A stretch of DNA of 64,000 nt from Pseudonocardia asaccharolytica DSM 44247 = NBRC 16224 (GTDB taxonomy: Bacteria; Actinomycetota; Actinomycetes; Mycobacteriales; Pseudonocardiaceae): contig NZ_AUII01000012.1 in assembly GCF_000423625.1 (NCBI RefSeq), positions 61,756 to 125,755 of the forward strand. The letters run 5' to 3'. Position 1 is the stretch's first letter. Each line of letters opens with the position of its first letter. The notes beneath the pieces were generated by a model that was not told where the DNA came from, searched no databases, and worked only from the letters and a program-made list of their open reading frames with translations. Of the stretch, positions 16,999-25,639 are shown piece after piece. Position numbers and translations under genes: made by a program.

Positions 16999-18233
16999 GT
17001 GTCCATCCAGGCGGCGTCCATCACCGCCGCCCCCTCCGGATGCAACTCCCCCCGGGCGATGTAGACATCGGTCAGCGTCGACAGCTTCGCGTGCCCGGTC
17101 AGGTCACCGATCTGCCGGGTCGACAACACCCCGGCGTCGTGCCAGATCGTCGCTGCGGTCTTGCGCCACGCGTGGCTCGACATCCAGTCCAGCCCCACCC
17201 ACCGCCGGGCCTCCCGGATGTAGCGGCCGGTGTTGTTCGGGTGCTTGTAGCCGACCCCGCCACCCCGGCGGGCTACGGGGAACACCGGGTCGGTGTCGGC
17301 GCCGCGGTCGCGGGCGGCGAGCGCCTCGACCACGAACCGCGGCAGCGGGATCACCCGCAGCGACCTCTCCGTCTTCCCGCGGTGCACCTGAAGTCCCTCC
17401 CCCTTGACCGCGACGACGTTCCCCGAGATGGCCACGATCGGCACCAGCCGCATCCCATCGAGGCCGTCGATCGGCACCCCCTCGAGGTCGACATCGCACC
17501 AGCGCACCGCGAGCGCCTCACCGAGCCGGACGCCGGTGCCGAGCATGAACCGCACCAGATCGGGCAGGTCGCGGCGCCGGGCCGCCTGCTGCGCCCTCCG
17601 CTCCTTGGGGTCGTCGGACTCGCCGTCGAGCCAGTCCAGCCAGCGCCGCCGCTCCTCCGGGGTGAGCGCCCGCGGCCGCTTCCGCGCGCCACCGCGGATG
17701 TCTTCGACGTCCCGGACCGGGTTCGACGGCAGCGCCTCGTGCCGCACCGCCAGGCCCATGATTGCGCTGACGACGGTCCGGACCCCCTTGCGGGTGCCAC
17801 TGGCGTAGCGGGTGCCGAGCCCGGTGAAGAAGTTGTCCAGCCGGGCGACGGTGCACTCGACGAGGCGGAGGTCCCCGATCTCCGGGAGCACGATCTTCTC
17901 GAGCCGGTGCCGGTAGCGGTCAGCGCTCGTGCGAGTCAGGGCGCCGTCCGCGACCCTCGCGTCGACCTTCAGCAGCCACAGCTCCGCGGCGCGGCGGACG
18001 CGGTGGTGCGGCTTGAGGTCCTCGTCGGTGACGCCGCGGCGGTCGGAGAGCTTGTGCTGCAGCGCCCGCCGGGCGGCGGTCTTCGACGGGCCGCGGGCCT
18101 CGACCTTGACGGTCTTGCCGGTCATCTCCCGGTAGCGGCACCGCGCCACGAACCGGCCGGGGGAGAGTTCGCGGACGGTGATGTTCCCGTGGTGGCCGAG
18201 GTCGAGCGGCGGGCGCGGCATCAGGCTCTCCAT
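16995..18233 (-). CDS. int: Tyrosine site-specific integrase
   Basis: This 412-residue recombinase integrates and excises the prophage. The N-terminal 65 residues look like an arm-binding domain, followed by a core-binding SAM-like domain at about 80-175. The catalytic domain shows R236 (GTGVRLGEAL), K287 (HRGKTERS), H354-x-x-R357 (SHAWRKT), H381 (LTGHAKL) and the nucleophile Y391 (TDVY), so the active site is complete. ATG 18233 is the longest start, and M5 is an alternative. It reads against all other phage genes and lies beside tRNA-Leu, as expected of a tRNA-targeting integrase. Confidence 0.95.
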   Translation of the reverse strand: MESLMPRPPLDLGHHGNITVRELSPGRFVARCRYREMTGKTVKVEARGPSKTAARRALQHKLSDRRGVTDEDLKPHHRVRRAAELWLLKVDARVADGALTRTSADRYRHRLEKIVLPEIGDLRLVECTVARLDNFFTGLGTRYASGTRKGVRTVVSAIMGLAVRHEALPSNPVRDVEDIRGGARKRPRALTPEERRRWLDWLDGESDDPKERRAQQAARRRDLPDLVRFMLGTGVRLGEALAVRWCDVDLEGVPIDGLDGMRLVPIVAISGNVVAVKGEGLQVHRGKTERSLRVIPLPRFVVEALAARDRGADTDPVFPVARRGGGVGYKHPNNTGRYIREARRWVGLDWMSSHAWRKTAATIWHDAGVLSTRQIGDLTGHAKLSTLTDVYIARGELHPEGAAVMDAAWMDT

Positions 18234-18238
18234 CAGGG

Positions 18239-18255
18239 GTAAACGCCGAGTTTAC
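18239..18255. promoter_or_regulatory. Inverted repeat just upstream of the integrase
   Basis: GTAAAC and GTTTAC form perfect six-base arms around a five-base centre (GCCGA), six bases upstream of the integrase start. In this GC-rich region such an AT-containing dyad stands out. It may be an operator controlling int or an integrase/excisionase arm site of attP origin. No function is proven. Confidence 0.45.
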
Positions 18256-18321
18256 GGTGGGTGATCTTGCTTTTTGGGATCATACCGTAGGCGGAGCCAT
18301 GCCCTGACCTGCTGTGATGTG

Positions 18322-18395
18322 TGCCCCCGGTGCGACTCGAACGCACACTGGACGGATTTTGAGTCCGTTGCCTCTGCCGATTGGGCTACGGGGGC
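18322..18395 (-). tRNA. tRNA-Leu (anticodon CAA)
   Basis: Read on the minus strand, the sequence folds into a cloverleaf. The acceptor arms are GCCCCCG and CGGGGGC with discriminator A, the anticodon loop is CTCAAAA with anticodon CAA between ACGGA/TCCGT stems, and the T arm is GTGCG-TTCGAGT-CGCAC. The variable loop is only about five bases, unlike normal long-arm leucine tRNAs, but a short-arm tRNA-Leu(CAA) is the form known in actinobacteria (leuX type). No CCA is encoded. Its 3' end faces the prophage and is the likely attachment site. Confidence 0.92.
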
Positions 18396-18500
18396 CCGGA
18401 CGTGTCACCGCACACGACGCCGGGGATCACATCGGGACGCCCAGCCTAGCCCGGTAGCCTTTCCCTTTGTATCCGACCCACCGCTGAAGGAGAACGCCTG

Positions 18501-19136
18501 GTGACCCAGCAGGTTTCCGAGGACCCCGAGGCCGCCACCGCGGCCGGTCCGGCCGAGGGCTGGCGGGTGCTGGTCGTCGAGGACGAGGCGCTGATCCGGC
18601 TCGATCTCACTGAGATGCTGACCGAGGAGGGTTACCGGATCGCGGGGGAGGCCGCCGACGGCGAGGCCGCGATCGACCTGGCCCGGGAGCTGCGTCCCGA
18701 CCTCGTGATCATGGACGTCAAGATGCCCAAGCGGGACGGGATCGAGGCGGCGGCCACGATCGTCGAGGAGAAGATCGCGCCGGTCGTCATGCTGACCGCG
18801 TTCAGCCAGCGCGACCTCATCGAGCGCGCCCGCGATGCCGGTGCGATGGCCTACCTCGTCAAGCCGTTCGCGCGGCACGAGCTGGTGCCGGCGATCGAGC
18901 TCGCCGTCTCCCGGTTCGCGGAGAAGCGCGCGCTGGAGGACGAGGTCGCCAGCCTCAACGAGCGTCTGGAGACACGCAAGGTCGTCGACCGGGCCAAGGG
19001 CCTGCTCATGACGCGCCAGCAGATGACCGAACCGGAGGCCTTCCGCTGGATCCAGCGCACCGCGATGGATCGCCGGACGACCATGAAGGCGGTGGCCGAC
19101 GCGGTCATCGAGGGGCTCGCCGTGCCCCATAACTGA
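18501..19136 (+). CDS. pdtaR: ANTAR-domain response regulator (PdtaR type)
   Basis: This 211-residue protein joins a receiver domain (about residues 20-140) with phosphoacceptor D72 (VIMDVKMPK) and conserved T/K positions (MLTAF, LVKPF) to a C-terminal ANTAR RNA-binding domain (about 150-205, RKVVDRAKGLLM). Phosphorylated ANTAR proteins bind paired hairpins in mRNA leaders and prevent termination. The mycobacterial relative (Rv1626) responds to the PdtaS kinase. GTG 18501 has AAGGAGAA upstream. Neighbouring tRNA-Leu and the downstream rpsA-coaE-uvrB order match the conserved actinobacterial locus. An insertion sequence has landed 30 bases after the stop. Confidence 0.93.
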   Translation: MTQQVSEDPEAATAAGPAEGWRVLVVEDEALIRLDLTEMLTEEGYRIAGEAADGEAAIDLARELRPDLVIMDVKMPKRDGIEAAATIVEEKIAPVVMLTAFSQRDLIERARDAGAMAYLVKPFARHELVPAIELAVSRFAEKRALEDEVASLNERLETRKVVDRAKGLLMTRQQMTEPEAFRWIQRTAMDRRTTMKAVADAVIEGLAVPHN

Positions 19137-19166
19137 CTGTGGTGACCATCATATTGGGTAATCGTG

Positions 19167-19196
19167 CCCTGAGCTCGCCTTTTAACCCTCAGGCGG
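19167..19196. repeat. Left terminal inverted repeat of the insertion sequence
   Basis: Thirty bases identical to the reverse complement of 20667-20696. It lies at the 3' side of the transposase gene. Confidence 0.9.
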
Positions 19197-20569
19197 CCTT
19201 GTGGATGGCGGGGTGGCGTGGCGCTGGTCCTCGGCGGCTGCCTTTGGGTCGTCCGGGTGATCGGCCGCAGGGTTTCGGTGGACTGGCCGGGGAGCCCAGC
19301 AGCGGCAGCCGCCGGGGGAATCCCCGGCGGATGCGGGTCGGGGTCAGCCGGGAGGTCGGCAGCCGGCGTTCCCAGGGCAGCCGGGTGTCGGCGGCGATCG
19401 GTCGGGCCAGCCGCAGCTGGGTGTCGGCGGCGAGGATCAGCCAGGTCCAGCGATCGGCCTGCTCGGGGGTGCGGATCCGGGGTGTGGTCCAGCCCAGGGC
19501 CTGCTTGCAGAAGCGGAAGGTGTGCTCCAGGTCGAAGCGGCGGAGGTAGGCGCGCCAGCACAGGTCCAGGTCCGGCGCGCCGGGGCCGGCCCACCACAGC
19601 CACAGCGTCTTGACCGCCCGGCCGCGGGGGCCGGGCAGGTGCTCGACCCGGACCCGGATCACCGTGCCGGTGATGATCGGGGGCCCCGCGTCGCCGGCCC
19701 AGCGGCCGCGGCCGGCCAGCTTGGGATGCAGGCCGGGCCAGGCGGCCACCTGCACGTGGCCGTATTGGTCGTCGCGGGTGGCCAGGGTCTGCGCCGGCGC
19801 CGGTCCACCGGCCGGGTCCGCGCAGCGAAAGCGGGCGCCGTGCCGGCGCGGCCGGCCCCGCTGGCCGGGAGCCCGCGTCCCCGGGTCGGTGTAGAACACC
19901 CGGTCGGAGCGGATCCGCACCAGCACCGCCACCGGCAGGTCGGCCAGGTCGACGGTGAGCGCGATCGGGTCGTAGCCGGCATCGAAGACGAACAGCGGCA
20001 CCGGCCCCCGGCACGCCCAGCCGACCGGTCAGCGCCCGGACCTGGGCGGCGGTGGCCCGCCCGAGATCCTCACCCGGAGACAGGCGGCGGACGTCGAGCG
20101 GCGCGGTCCAGGAGTCGCGCGCCCCATCCAGCCGGGCGATCCAGGAGTAGCACCAGCCGGCCACGATCGGCTGGCCAGCCGAGTGCCGGGTCGGCGAGTA
20201 GTCGAACCCCCGCCCGGGGGAGCACTCGGCGTCGCAGCGGGCCCAGGTGCTGGCGTCCACCGCGAAGGTGGGTGTCCCCTCGCCGCCGCGGTGCGCGACC
20301 AACACCTCGGCCAGCCGCGCGGCGTCGATCTCTCCGGCGGCGAGGGCGGCATACACGCTGCCCCAACCGCGCCGGTGCACCGGCAGCAGGCTCAGATGCG
20401 GGAGCGACGGCATCGCCTCGGCCGCGAGCAACGCATCGACCAACTCGAACAGCGCATCCCCGCGCCGGCCCAGACACCCGTGCAGTTCCCCGCGGAAGCC
20501 CCGCAGCCGCTGCCGACCCGCGGCGATCAGGCCCTGGTCAACCTCATCCGTCAGCGTCAGACTGTCCAT
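19189..20569 (-). pseudogene. DDE transposase, frameshifted
   Basis: The N-terminal part is read from ATG 20569 (MDSLTLTDEVDQ) and carries the first catalytic Asp in FAVDAST. At about 20010-20025 the frame must move by one base to continue as PLFVFDAGYDP (second Asp) and then DLEHTFRFCKQALGW (third acidic residue, Glu), ending at 19189. The join lies in a G-rich stretch and reads cleanly if one G is extra. Both halves are otherwise intact and give about 460 residues, so decay is recent, or the shift is programmed or a sequencing error. Confidence 0.82.
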
Positions 20570-20666
20570 CGCGGCCACCGCCGTCGCTTCGAAGCGTCGC
20601 AACCTCGAAGGATTCCGCGGTGGCCGCCCTCACGCCAGACCCCGCATCACACTCGCGCAACCCCGA

Positions 20667-20696
20667 CCGCCTGAGGGTTAAAAGGCGAGCTCAGGG
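20667..20696. repeat. Right terminal inverted repeat of the insertion sequence
   Basis: Exact reverse complement of 19167-19196. It lies upstream of the transposase start and would carry or abut its promoter. Confidence 0.9.
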
Positions 20697-20842
20697 AATG
20701 CAAGATTCCGGTTGCGGTCTGGTAGAGGCCCACCCGTCCTGATGGCTCGGGTGTGATCAGTCCCATAACGTCCGCTACGCTCTCGGCAGCGTTGAGAGTG
20801 CGGCGGCCCCCCGGGGCTTGATCACCATGGAAGGACATCAGG

Positions 20843-22075
20843 ATGAGTCGGAAGCGGGCGGTCGTCGCGACCGCTGCGGTTCTCGCCGGGGCGCTGGTGC
20901 TCACGGCCTGCGGTACGAACCGATCGGAGACCGGTGGCACCGCCGGAGGGTCGTGCGATACCAGCAAGGGAACTCTGGTCATCGGGATGATCGCACCGCT
21001 GTCGGGTGGGCTCTCCGCGCTCGGTCTCGGGATGCGCAACTCCGCCGAGCTGGCGGTCGACCAGGCGAACCAGAAGTGCACGGTGCCGGGCTACCGGCTG
21101 GCCTTCCAGGCCGAGGACGACCAGGCGACCGCCCAGATCGCGGGCCAGGCCGCGACCAAGCTCTCCTCGGACCCGAACGTCGTCGGCGTCGTCGGCACGC
21201 TGAACTCCTCGACGTCGCAGTCGGTGCAGCCGATCCTGGCCGGTAAGAAGATCGTCCAGGTCTCGCCGGCCAACACCAACCCCACGCTCACCCTCGGTGA
21301 GGCCCCCACCACCGATCCGAAGCGCCCGTTCCCCGGCTATTTCCGGGTCGCGACCACCGACCTGGTGCAGGGCCCGTTCGCCGCGCAGTACATGGTGCAG
21401 AAGGCCGGCAAGAAGAACATCGCCGTGATCGACGACGGCAAGACCTACGGCGCAGGCCTCGCCGAGCAGTTCGCCAAGGAGGCCACCCGGCTCGGCGCCA
21501 CCATCGTGGCTCGCGAGAAGGTGGGGGAGAAGGACACCGACTTCTCCGGGGTCATTGCCAAGATCCGCCCGCTGAACCCGGACGCGGTCTACTACGGCGG
21601 CGAGTACCCCGTCGCCGGTCCGCTGTCGGCGCAGCTCGCCGGCGCCGGTCTCGCCATCCCGCTGATGGGCGGCGACGGCATCGTCGACGCGGACTTCGTG
21701 TCCCTCGGCGGTCGGCCGGGCGACCTGGCCACCAACGTCGGGGCGCCCGCGGAGAGCCTGCCCAGCGCGACGGCGTTCATCGCCGACTACGAGGCGGCCG
21801 GCTTCGCCGAGGAGTTCAGCGCCTACGGCGTGCTGACCTATGACGTGACCAACGTGATCATCAATGCGCTGGCGAAGGTCGCCGACGGCGGCGCCTTCGA
21901 CGACGCGAAGCGCCAGGAGCTCATCGACGCCGTGCAGCAGACCAGCCTCGACGGGGCCAACGGCAAGGTCGCCTTCGACCAGTACGGCGACACCACCAAC
22001 ATGCTGCTGACCATCTACTCGGTCGAAGGTTCCGACTTCGCCCCGGTCGAGACCGGCACCTTCCGGTCGAGCTGA
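20843..22075 (+). CDS. livK: Branched-chain amino-acid ABC transporter, substrate-binding lipoprotein
   Basis: This 410-residue lipoprotein has a signal peptide with lipobox LTAC (cysteine at about 23) and two Rossmann-like lobes of the Leu/Ile/Val-binding family. Typical motifs are IGMIAPLSGGLSALG, VVGVVGTLNSS and KKNIAVIDDGKTYG. It captures branched-chain or related amino acids outside the membrane and delivers them to LivHM. ATG 20843 follows AAGGACATCAGG. It heads a five-gene operon, and the 146-base gap between it and the insertion sequence includes a TACGCT box that could serve as its -10. Confidence 0.93.
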   Translation: MSRKRAVVATAAVLAGALVLTACGTNRSETGGTAGGSCDTSKGTLVIGMIAPLSGGLSALGLGMRNSAELAVDQANQKCTVPGYRLAFQAEDDQATAQIAGQAATKLSSDPNVVGVVGTLNSSTSQSVQPILAGKKIVQVSPANTNPTLTLGEAPTTDPKRPFPGYFRVATTDLVQGPFAAQYMVQKAGKKNIAVIDDGKTYGAGLAEQFAKEATRLGATIVAREKVGEKDTDFSGVIAKIRPLNPDAVYYGGEYPVAGPLSAQLAGAGLAIPLMGGDGIVDADFVSLGGRPGDLATNVGAPAESLPSATAFIADYEAAGFAEEFSAYGVLTYDVTNVIINALAKVADGGAFDDAKRQELIDAVQQTSLDGANGKVAFDQYGDTTNMLLTIYSVEGSDFAPVETGTFRSS

Positions 22076-22173
22076 ACCCGGGCCCCGGCCGGGCAGGACA
22101 GTCCTCAGGCATGCCGCGGCGGGGGCGGGTGACCATCCGCCCCCACCGCGCATGCCCTCGTCGGAGGAAGCAC

Positions 22174-23106
22174 GTGCTCCCCACTCTTCTGTCGCAAGTG
22201 GCCAACGGCCTCGTGCTGGGTTCGCTGATCGGCCTGATCGCGCTCGGCTACACGATGGTCTACGGCATCATCCAGCTGATCAACTTCGCGCACGGCGAGA
22301 TCTTCATGGTCGGTGCCTACGGGGGTCTCGCCGCCCTGACCTACCTGCTGCCGGCTGCGATCGCGAACCAGTGGTATCTCGCGCTGCCGATCGCGCTCGT
22401 CGCCGGCGCCGTCATCGCCGCGCTCGTGGCCGTCGCCGCCGAGCGCTTCGCCTACCGCCCGCTGCGCGACGCGCCGCGACTCGCGCCGCTGATCACCGCG
22501 CTGGGCGTCTCGGTGGCGCTGCAGGAGGCGGTCCGGGTGTTCTACCCGGACGCGACCGCGGCGCTGCCCTTCCCGAGCATCTTCATCGAGGGAACGCTGG
22601 AGATCCCGGTCCCCGGCGGCACGGTGCCGATCAAGTACGCCGGGATCCTGCTCGCCCTCGTCTCGCTGGCGCTGGCGGCCGGGCTGCAGGTGTTCGTCGA
22701 CCGCTCCCGCACCGGCCGTGCGATGCGGGCCACCGCGCAGGATCGCGATATCGCGCGACTGATGGGCATCGACCCGGACCGGGTCATCGTGCTCACCTTC
22801 CTGATCGGCGGGGCGCTGGCCGGCGTCGGCGGCGTCCTGTACGGCGGCTATCTCAACAACATCAACATCGATATGGGTTTCCAGAACGGGATCTTCGCCT
22901 TCACCGCTGCCGTGCTCGGTGGAATCGGCAGCATCCGGGGTGCCGTCGTCGGGGGACTGGCGATCGGGCTCGTCAAATCCCTCGGCGGGCAGTACCTCCC
23001 CGGCGGCACCGCCTACGACTACGTCTGGATCTTCGTGGTGCTGATCGTGGTACTGGTGTTCCGGCCGCAGGGCTTCTTCGGCGAGACGGAGAGGGTCCGC
23101 GCATGA
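22174..23106 (+). CDS. livH: Branched-chain amino-acid ABC transporter permease LivH
   Basis: This 310-residue membrane protein has about eight helices and the LivH hallmarks GYTMVYGIIQLINFAHGEIFM and VLGGIGSIRGAVVGG. GTG 22174 was chosen because GGAGGAAG lies nine bases upstream. The longer in-frame extension has no membrane or signal character. The stop overlaps the livM start (ATGA), so the two permeases are co-translated. It forms the membrane channel with LivM. Confidence 0.94.
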   Translation: MLPTLLSQVANGLVLGSLIGLIALGYTMVYGIIQLINFAHGEIFMVGAYGGLAALTYLLPAAIANQWYLALPIALVAGAVIAALVAVAAERFAYRPLRDAPRLAPLITALGVSVALQEAVRVFYPDATAALPFPSIFIEGTLEIPVPGGTVPIKYAGILLALVSLALAAGLQVFVDRSRTGRAMRATAQDRDIARLMGIDPDRVIVLTFLIGGALAGVGGVLYGGYLNNINIDMGFQNGIFAFTAAVLGGIGSIRGAVVGGLAIGLVKSLGGQYLPGGTAYDYVWIFVVLIVVLVFRPQGFFGETERVRA

Positions 23107-24842
23107 CGACCGTCCAGTCTCCGGTCCCGGCCTCGGCCGCGCCGGTCTCCGGCCGGGCGCGCGGCGCCGGGGCTCGGGGCGCCGCCTGGCTGCGGGTGGC
23201 GGGCGGGCTCCTCGCCGTGCTCGGCGCGCTGCTGCCGTGGGCCACGTTCGTGCTCAACGAGGGCCCCTACCCGGAGAAGGCGACCCTGCAGTTCTTCGTC
23301 GCGCCGCTGGGCCTGACGGGGTTCCGGCTGCATCTGGCGCTGCTGGGGCTCGCAGCGATCCTGGTGTCGGTGCGGGCGGTGCGCGGCAGGGCACGTATCG
23401 TGCGCGCGCTGGGCTGGGGCATCGTCGCGACGAGCCTGGTCAACGGGCTCTACATCACCGTCGAAGGCGGTGGCCTCGGCGCCATCACCGCGTCCGGCGG
23501 CTCGGCCGCGTTCGGTGCGGTCGTCGCCCTGATCGGCGGCGCGTTCGCGGCCGCGGGCGCCGTCGGGGGCGGCATCGAGCCGCTGCCGGTCCGGGAGTGG
23601 CGAATGCCCTGGTGGGCCGAGTGGCTGTTGCTGCTCGTCCTGTTCGGGCTGCTGTTGCTCGTCGTGTCCGCGGTGCTCACCAGCGGCGGGCAGGGCGGCG
23701 TGGTGAACCCGTATGCCGGCGCGGTGTTCCTGTCGTTCCTGGCCGCGGCAGGCGGGGCGTTCGCCGCCCTGCACGCGTCCGGGCTGCTGACCTGGCTCGC
23801 GGCCGTCGCGGAGCGGCACCGGGTGTTCAGCATCGTGGTGCTGCTGGTGATGGCGCTGCTGCTGCCGCTGACCGGGGCCGGCACCGAGTACTGGATGACG
23901 GTCGCGGCCAATATCGGCGTCTACGCCGCCACCGCGATCGGGCTGAACATCGTGGTCGGACTGGCCGGCCTGCTCGACCTCGGATACGTCGCCTTCCTCG
24001 GGATCGGGGCCTTCGTGGCGGCCAACCTGTCCGGCGCGGCGGCGTCGGAGATCGGGATCAGGCTGCCGTTTCCCCTCGTCATGATCATCTCTGCGGTGGT
24101 GGCCGGGCTCTTCGGTGCGGTCGTCGGATCCCCGACGCTGCGGGTCCGCGGCGACTACCTGGCCATCGTGACGCTCGCCTTCGGCGAGATCTTCGTGCGC
24201 AGCGCCCAGAACAACATCGGCGGGCTCACCGGCGGCGCGAACGCGATCCCGAACATCCCGCAGGTCAGCGCGTTCGGCACGGCGTTCAACGAGTCGATCG
24301 CGATCGGCGCGGTCACCCTCCCCGCGGGCGTCCTCTACTACGTCCTGATCGTGCTGCTGGTCGCCGTCGTCATGCTGGTGTTCGGGAACCTGAAGAACTC
24401 GCGGCTCGGGCGGGCCTGGATCGCGATCCGGGAGGACGAGGACGCCGCCAGGGCGATGGGCATCCGGACCGGTCCGATCAAGATCCTCGCGTTCCTGATC
24501 GGGGCCACCCTCGCGGGGCTCGCCGGGGCGTTCTTCGCGCACAAGACCGCGGTCGTCGCCTACGACAGCTTCCGGTTCCTCGAATCGGTGACGCTGCTCG
24601 CGGCGGTCATCCTCGGCGGTATGGGGACGATCCCGGGTGCGGTGTTCGGCGCGTCGATCCTGTTCGTGCTGCCGGAGAAGCTGCGCGAGTTCGCCGACTA
24701 CCGGCTGCTGCTGTTCGGGCTCGCGCTCGTGGTGATCATGCGGTTCCGCCCGCAGGGCATCATCCCCGACCGGCACCGCAGGACCGAGCTCGCACCGGTG
24801 ACCGCGCAGGACCCGCCACCGGCGAAGGGAGCCGAGGCATGA
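23103..24842 (+). CDS. livM: Branched-chain amino-acid ABC transporter permease LivM with long N-terminal membrane extension
   Basis: This 579-residue protein carries the LivM permease domain at about 265-545 (GLNIVVGLAGLLDLGYVAF, RGDYLAIVTLAFGEI, ILGGMGTIPGAV). It is preceded by some 250 extra residues with about six hydrophobic helices (for instance VAGGLLAVLGALLPWATFVL and WLLLLVLFGLLLLVV). Ordinary LivM is about 300-430 residues, so the extension is notable. It may be an added membrane domain of unknown role. ATG 23103 overlaps livH and the stop overlaps livG. Confidence 0.92.
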   Translation: MTTVQSPVPASAAPVSGRARGAGARGAAWLRVAGGLLAVLGALLPWATFVLNEGPYPEKATLQFFVAPLGLTGFRLHLALLGLAAILVSVRAVRGRARIVRALGWGIVATSLVNGLYITVEGGGLGAITASGGSAAFGAVVALIGGAFAAAGAVGGGIEPLPVREWRMPWWAEWLLLLVLFGLLLLVVSAVLTSGGQGGVVNPYAGAVFLSFLAAAGGAFAALHASGLLTWLAAVAERHRVFSIVVLLVMALLLPLTGAGTEYWMTVAANIGVYAATAIGLNIVVGLAGLLDLGYVAFLGIGAFVAANLSGAAASEIGIRLPFPLVMIISAVVAGLFGAVVGSPTLRVRGDYLAIVTLAFGEIFVRSAQNNIGGLTGGANAIPNIPQVSAFGTAFNESIAIGAVTLPAGVLYYVLIVLLVAVVMLVFGNLKNSRLGRAWIAIREDEDAARAMGIRTGPIKILAFLIGATLAGLAGAFFAHKTAVVAYDSFRFLESVTLLAAVILGGMGTIPGAVFGASILFVLPEKLREFADYRLLLFGLALVVIMRFRPQGIIPDRHRRTELAPVTAQDPPPAKGAEA

Positions 24843-25639
24843 CCGCGCCGATCCTCGAGGCGGCAGGCGTCACCATGGTGTTCGGTGGGCTGACGGCGTT
24901 GAAGGACGTGTCCTTCACCCTCCGCGATGGCGAGATCATCGGGCTGATCGGGCCGAACGGAGCCGGGAAGACCACCCTGTTCAACTGCCTGACCGGGCTG
25001 TACGCGCCGAGCCGCGGCGCCGTCGCGCTGCGTGGGACCCGGCTGGCGTGCGACCCGGCGCGGGTCACCGCGGCAGGTGTCGCGCGGACGTTCCAGAACA
25101 TCCGGCTCTTCCCGGGCATGACCGCGACCGAGAACGTGCTGGTCGGGCGGCATGTCCGGATGACGCAGGGGCCCCTGTCGTCGCTGCTGCACGGTCCGCG
25201 TTTCCGGCGCAGCGAGGCCGAGGCGGCCGAACGTGCGGAGAAGCTGCTGGCGTTCGTCGGGCTCACCCGGTTCGCCGACGAGCTTGCCCGCAACCTGCCC
25301 TACGGCGACCAGCGCCGGCTGGAGATCGCCCGCGCGCTGGCCACCGAGCCCTCGGTCCTCCTGCTCGACGAACCGACCGCGGGCATGAACGCCCAGGAGA
25401 CCCAGTCGACCCGGCAGCTGATCCTCGCGATCCGCGATCTGGGCGTCTCGGTGGTCGTCATCGAACACGACACCAAGTTCATCTTCACCCTGTGCGACCG
25501 GGTGCTCGTGCTGGTGCAGGGCGAGCTGCTCGTGGCGGGCACCCCCGACGAGGTCCGCGGCGACCCGCGCGTCGTGGAGGCCTATCTCGGTGCCCCACCC
25601 GAGGAGATCGAGGCGCAGATTCATCGGAGCGAGGTCTGA
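24839..25639 (+). CDS. livG: Branched-chain amino-acid ABC transporter ATP-binding protein LivG
   Basis: This 266-residue ATPase has Walker A GPNGAGKTT, Q-loop region ARTFQNIRLF, the LivG-type signature LPYGDQRRLEIARAL and Walker B LLLDEPTAGMN, followed by the H-loop IEHDTKF. It powers uptake with LivF. The start overlaps the livM stop, and its own stop overlaps the livF ATG. Confidence 0.95.
   Translation: MTAPILEAAGVTMVFGGLTALKDVSFTLRDGEIIGLIGPNGAGKTTLFNCLTGLYAPSRGAVALRGTRLACDPARVTAAGVARTFQNIRLFPGMTATENVLVGRHVRMTQGPLSSLLHGPRFRRSEAEAAERAEKLLAFVGLTRFADELARNLPYGDQRRLEIARALATEPSVLLLDEPTAGMNAQETQSTRQLILAIRDLGVSVVVIEHDTKFIFTLCDRVLVLVQGELLVAGTPDEVRGDPRVVEAYLGAPPEEIEAQIHRSEV

Larger units (their letters stand above)
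1..18395. mobile_element. Right-hand part of an integrated siphovirus-type prophage
   Basis: A continuous block of phage tail, lysis and integration genes runs from the left edge of the window to a tRNA-Leu gene. Seen in the sequence are a tape measure protein, minor tail proteins, an amidase endolysin, an r1t-like holin and a tyrosine integrase lying about 90 bases from the 3' end of the tRNA. The integrase is the last gene before the tRNA, so the attachment site is inferred to be in or beside the tRNA 3' end. The other attachment site, the head genes and the immunity region are outside the window. Everything to the right of the tRNA is ordinary chromosome. Confidence 0.9.
19167..20696. mobile_element. 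Insertion sequence with perfect 30-bp terminal inverted repeats
   Basis: The ends 19167-19196 and 20667-20696 are exact reverse complements over 30 bases (outer end CCCTGAGCTCGCC). Between them lies one transposase gene on the minus strand that needs a frameshift to be read. No direct target duplication is evident: the flanks read ...AATCGTG and AATGCAAG. The element separates pdtaR from the liv operon. Family placement, an IS701-like DDE group, is tentative and rests on the transposase motifs. Confidence 0.88.

Noticed and set aside
15144..18242. 1032-codon frame across the fibre-like gene and the integrase
   Set aside because: It runs through two real genes on both strands, with a composition expected of a frame shadow.
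19160..20705. Target-site duplication of the insertion sequence
   Set aside because: The bases flanking the 30-bp ends (ATCGTG and AATGCA) do not match over any convincing length.
23019..24776. 585-codon antisense frame under livM
   Set aside because: The product is Asp/Glu/Gln/Arg-rich without structure. livM in the other strand has clear domains.
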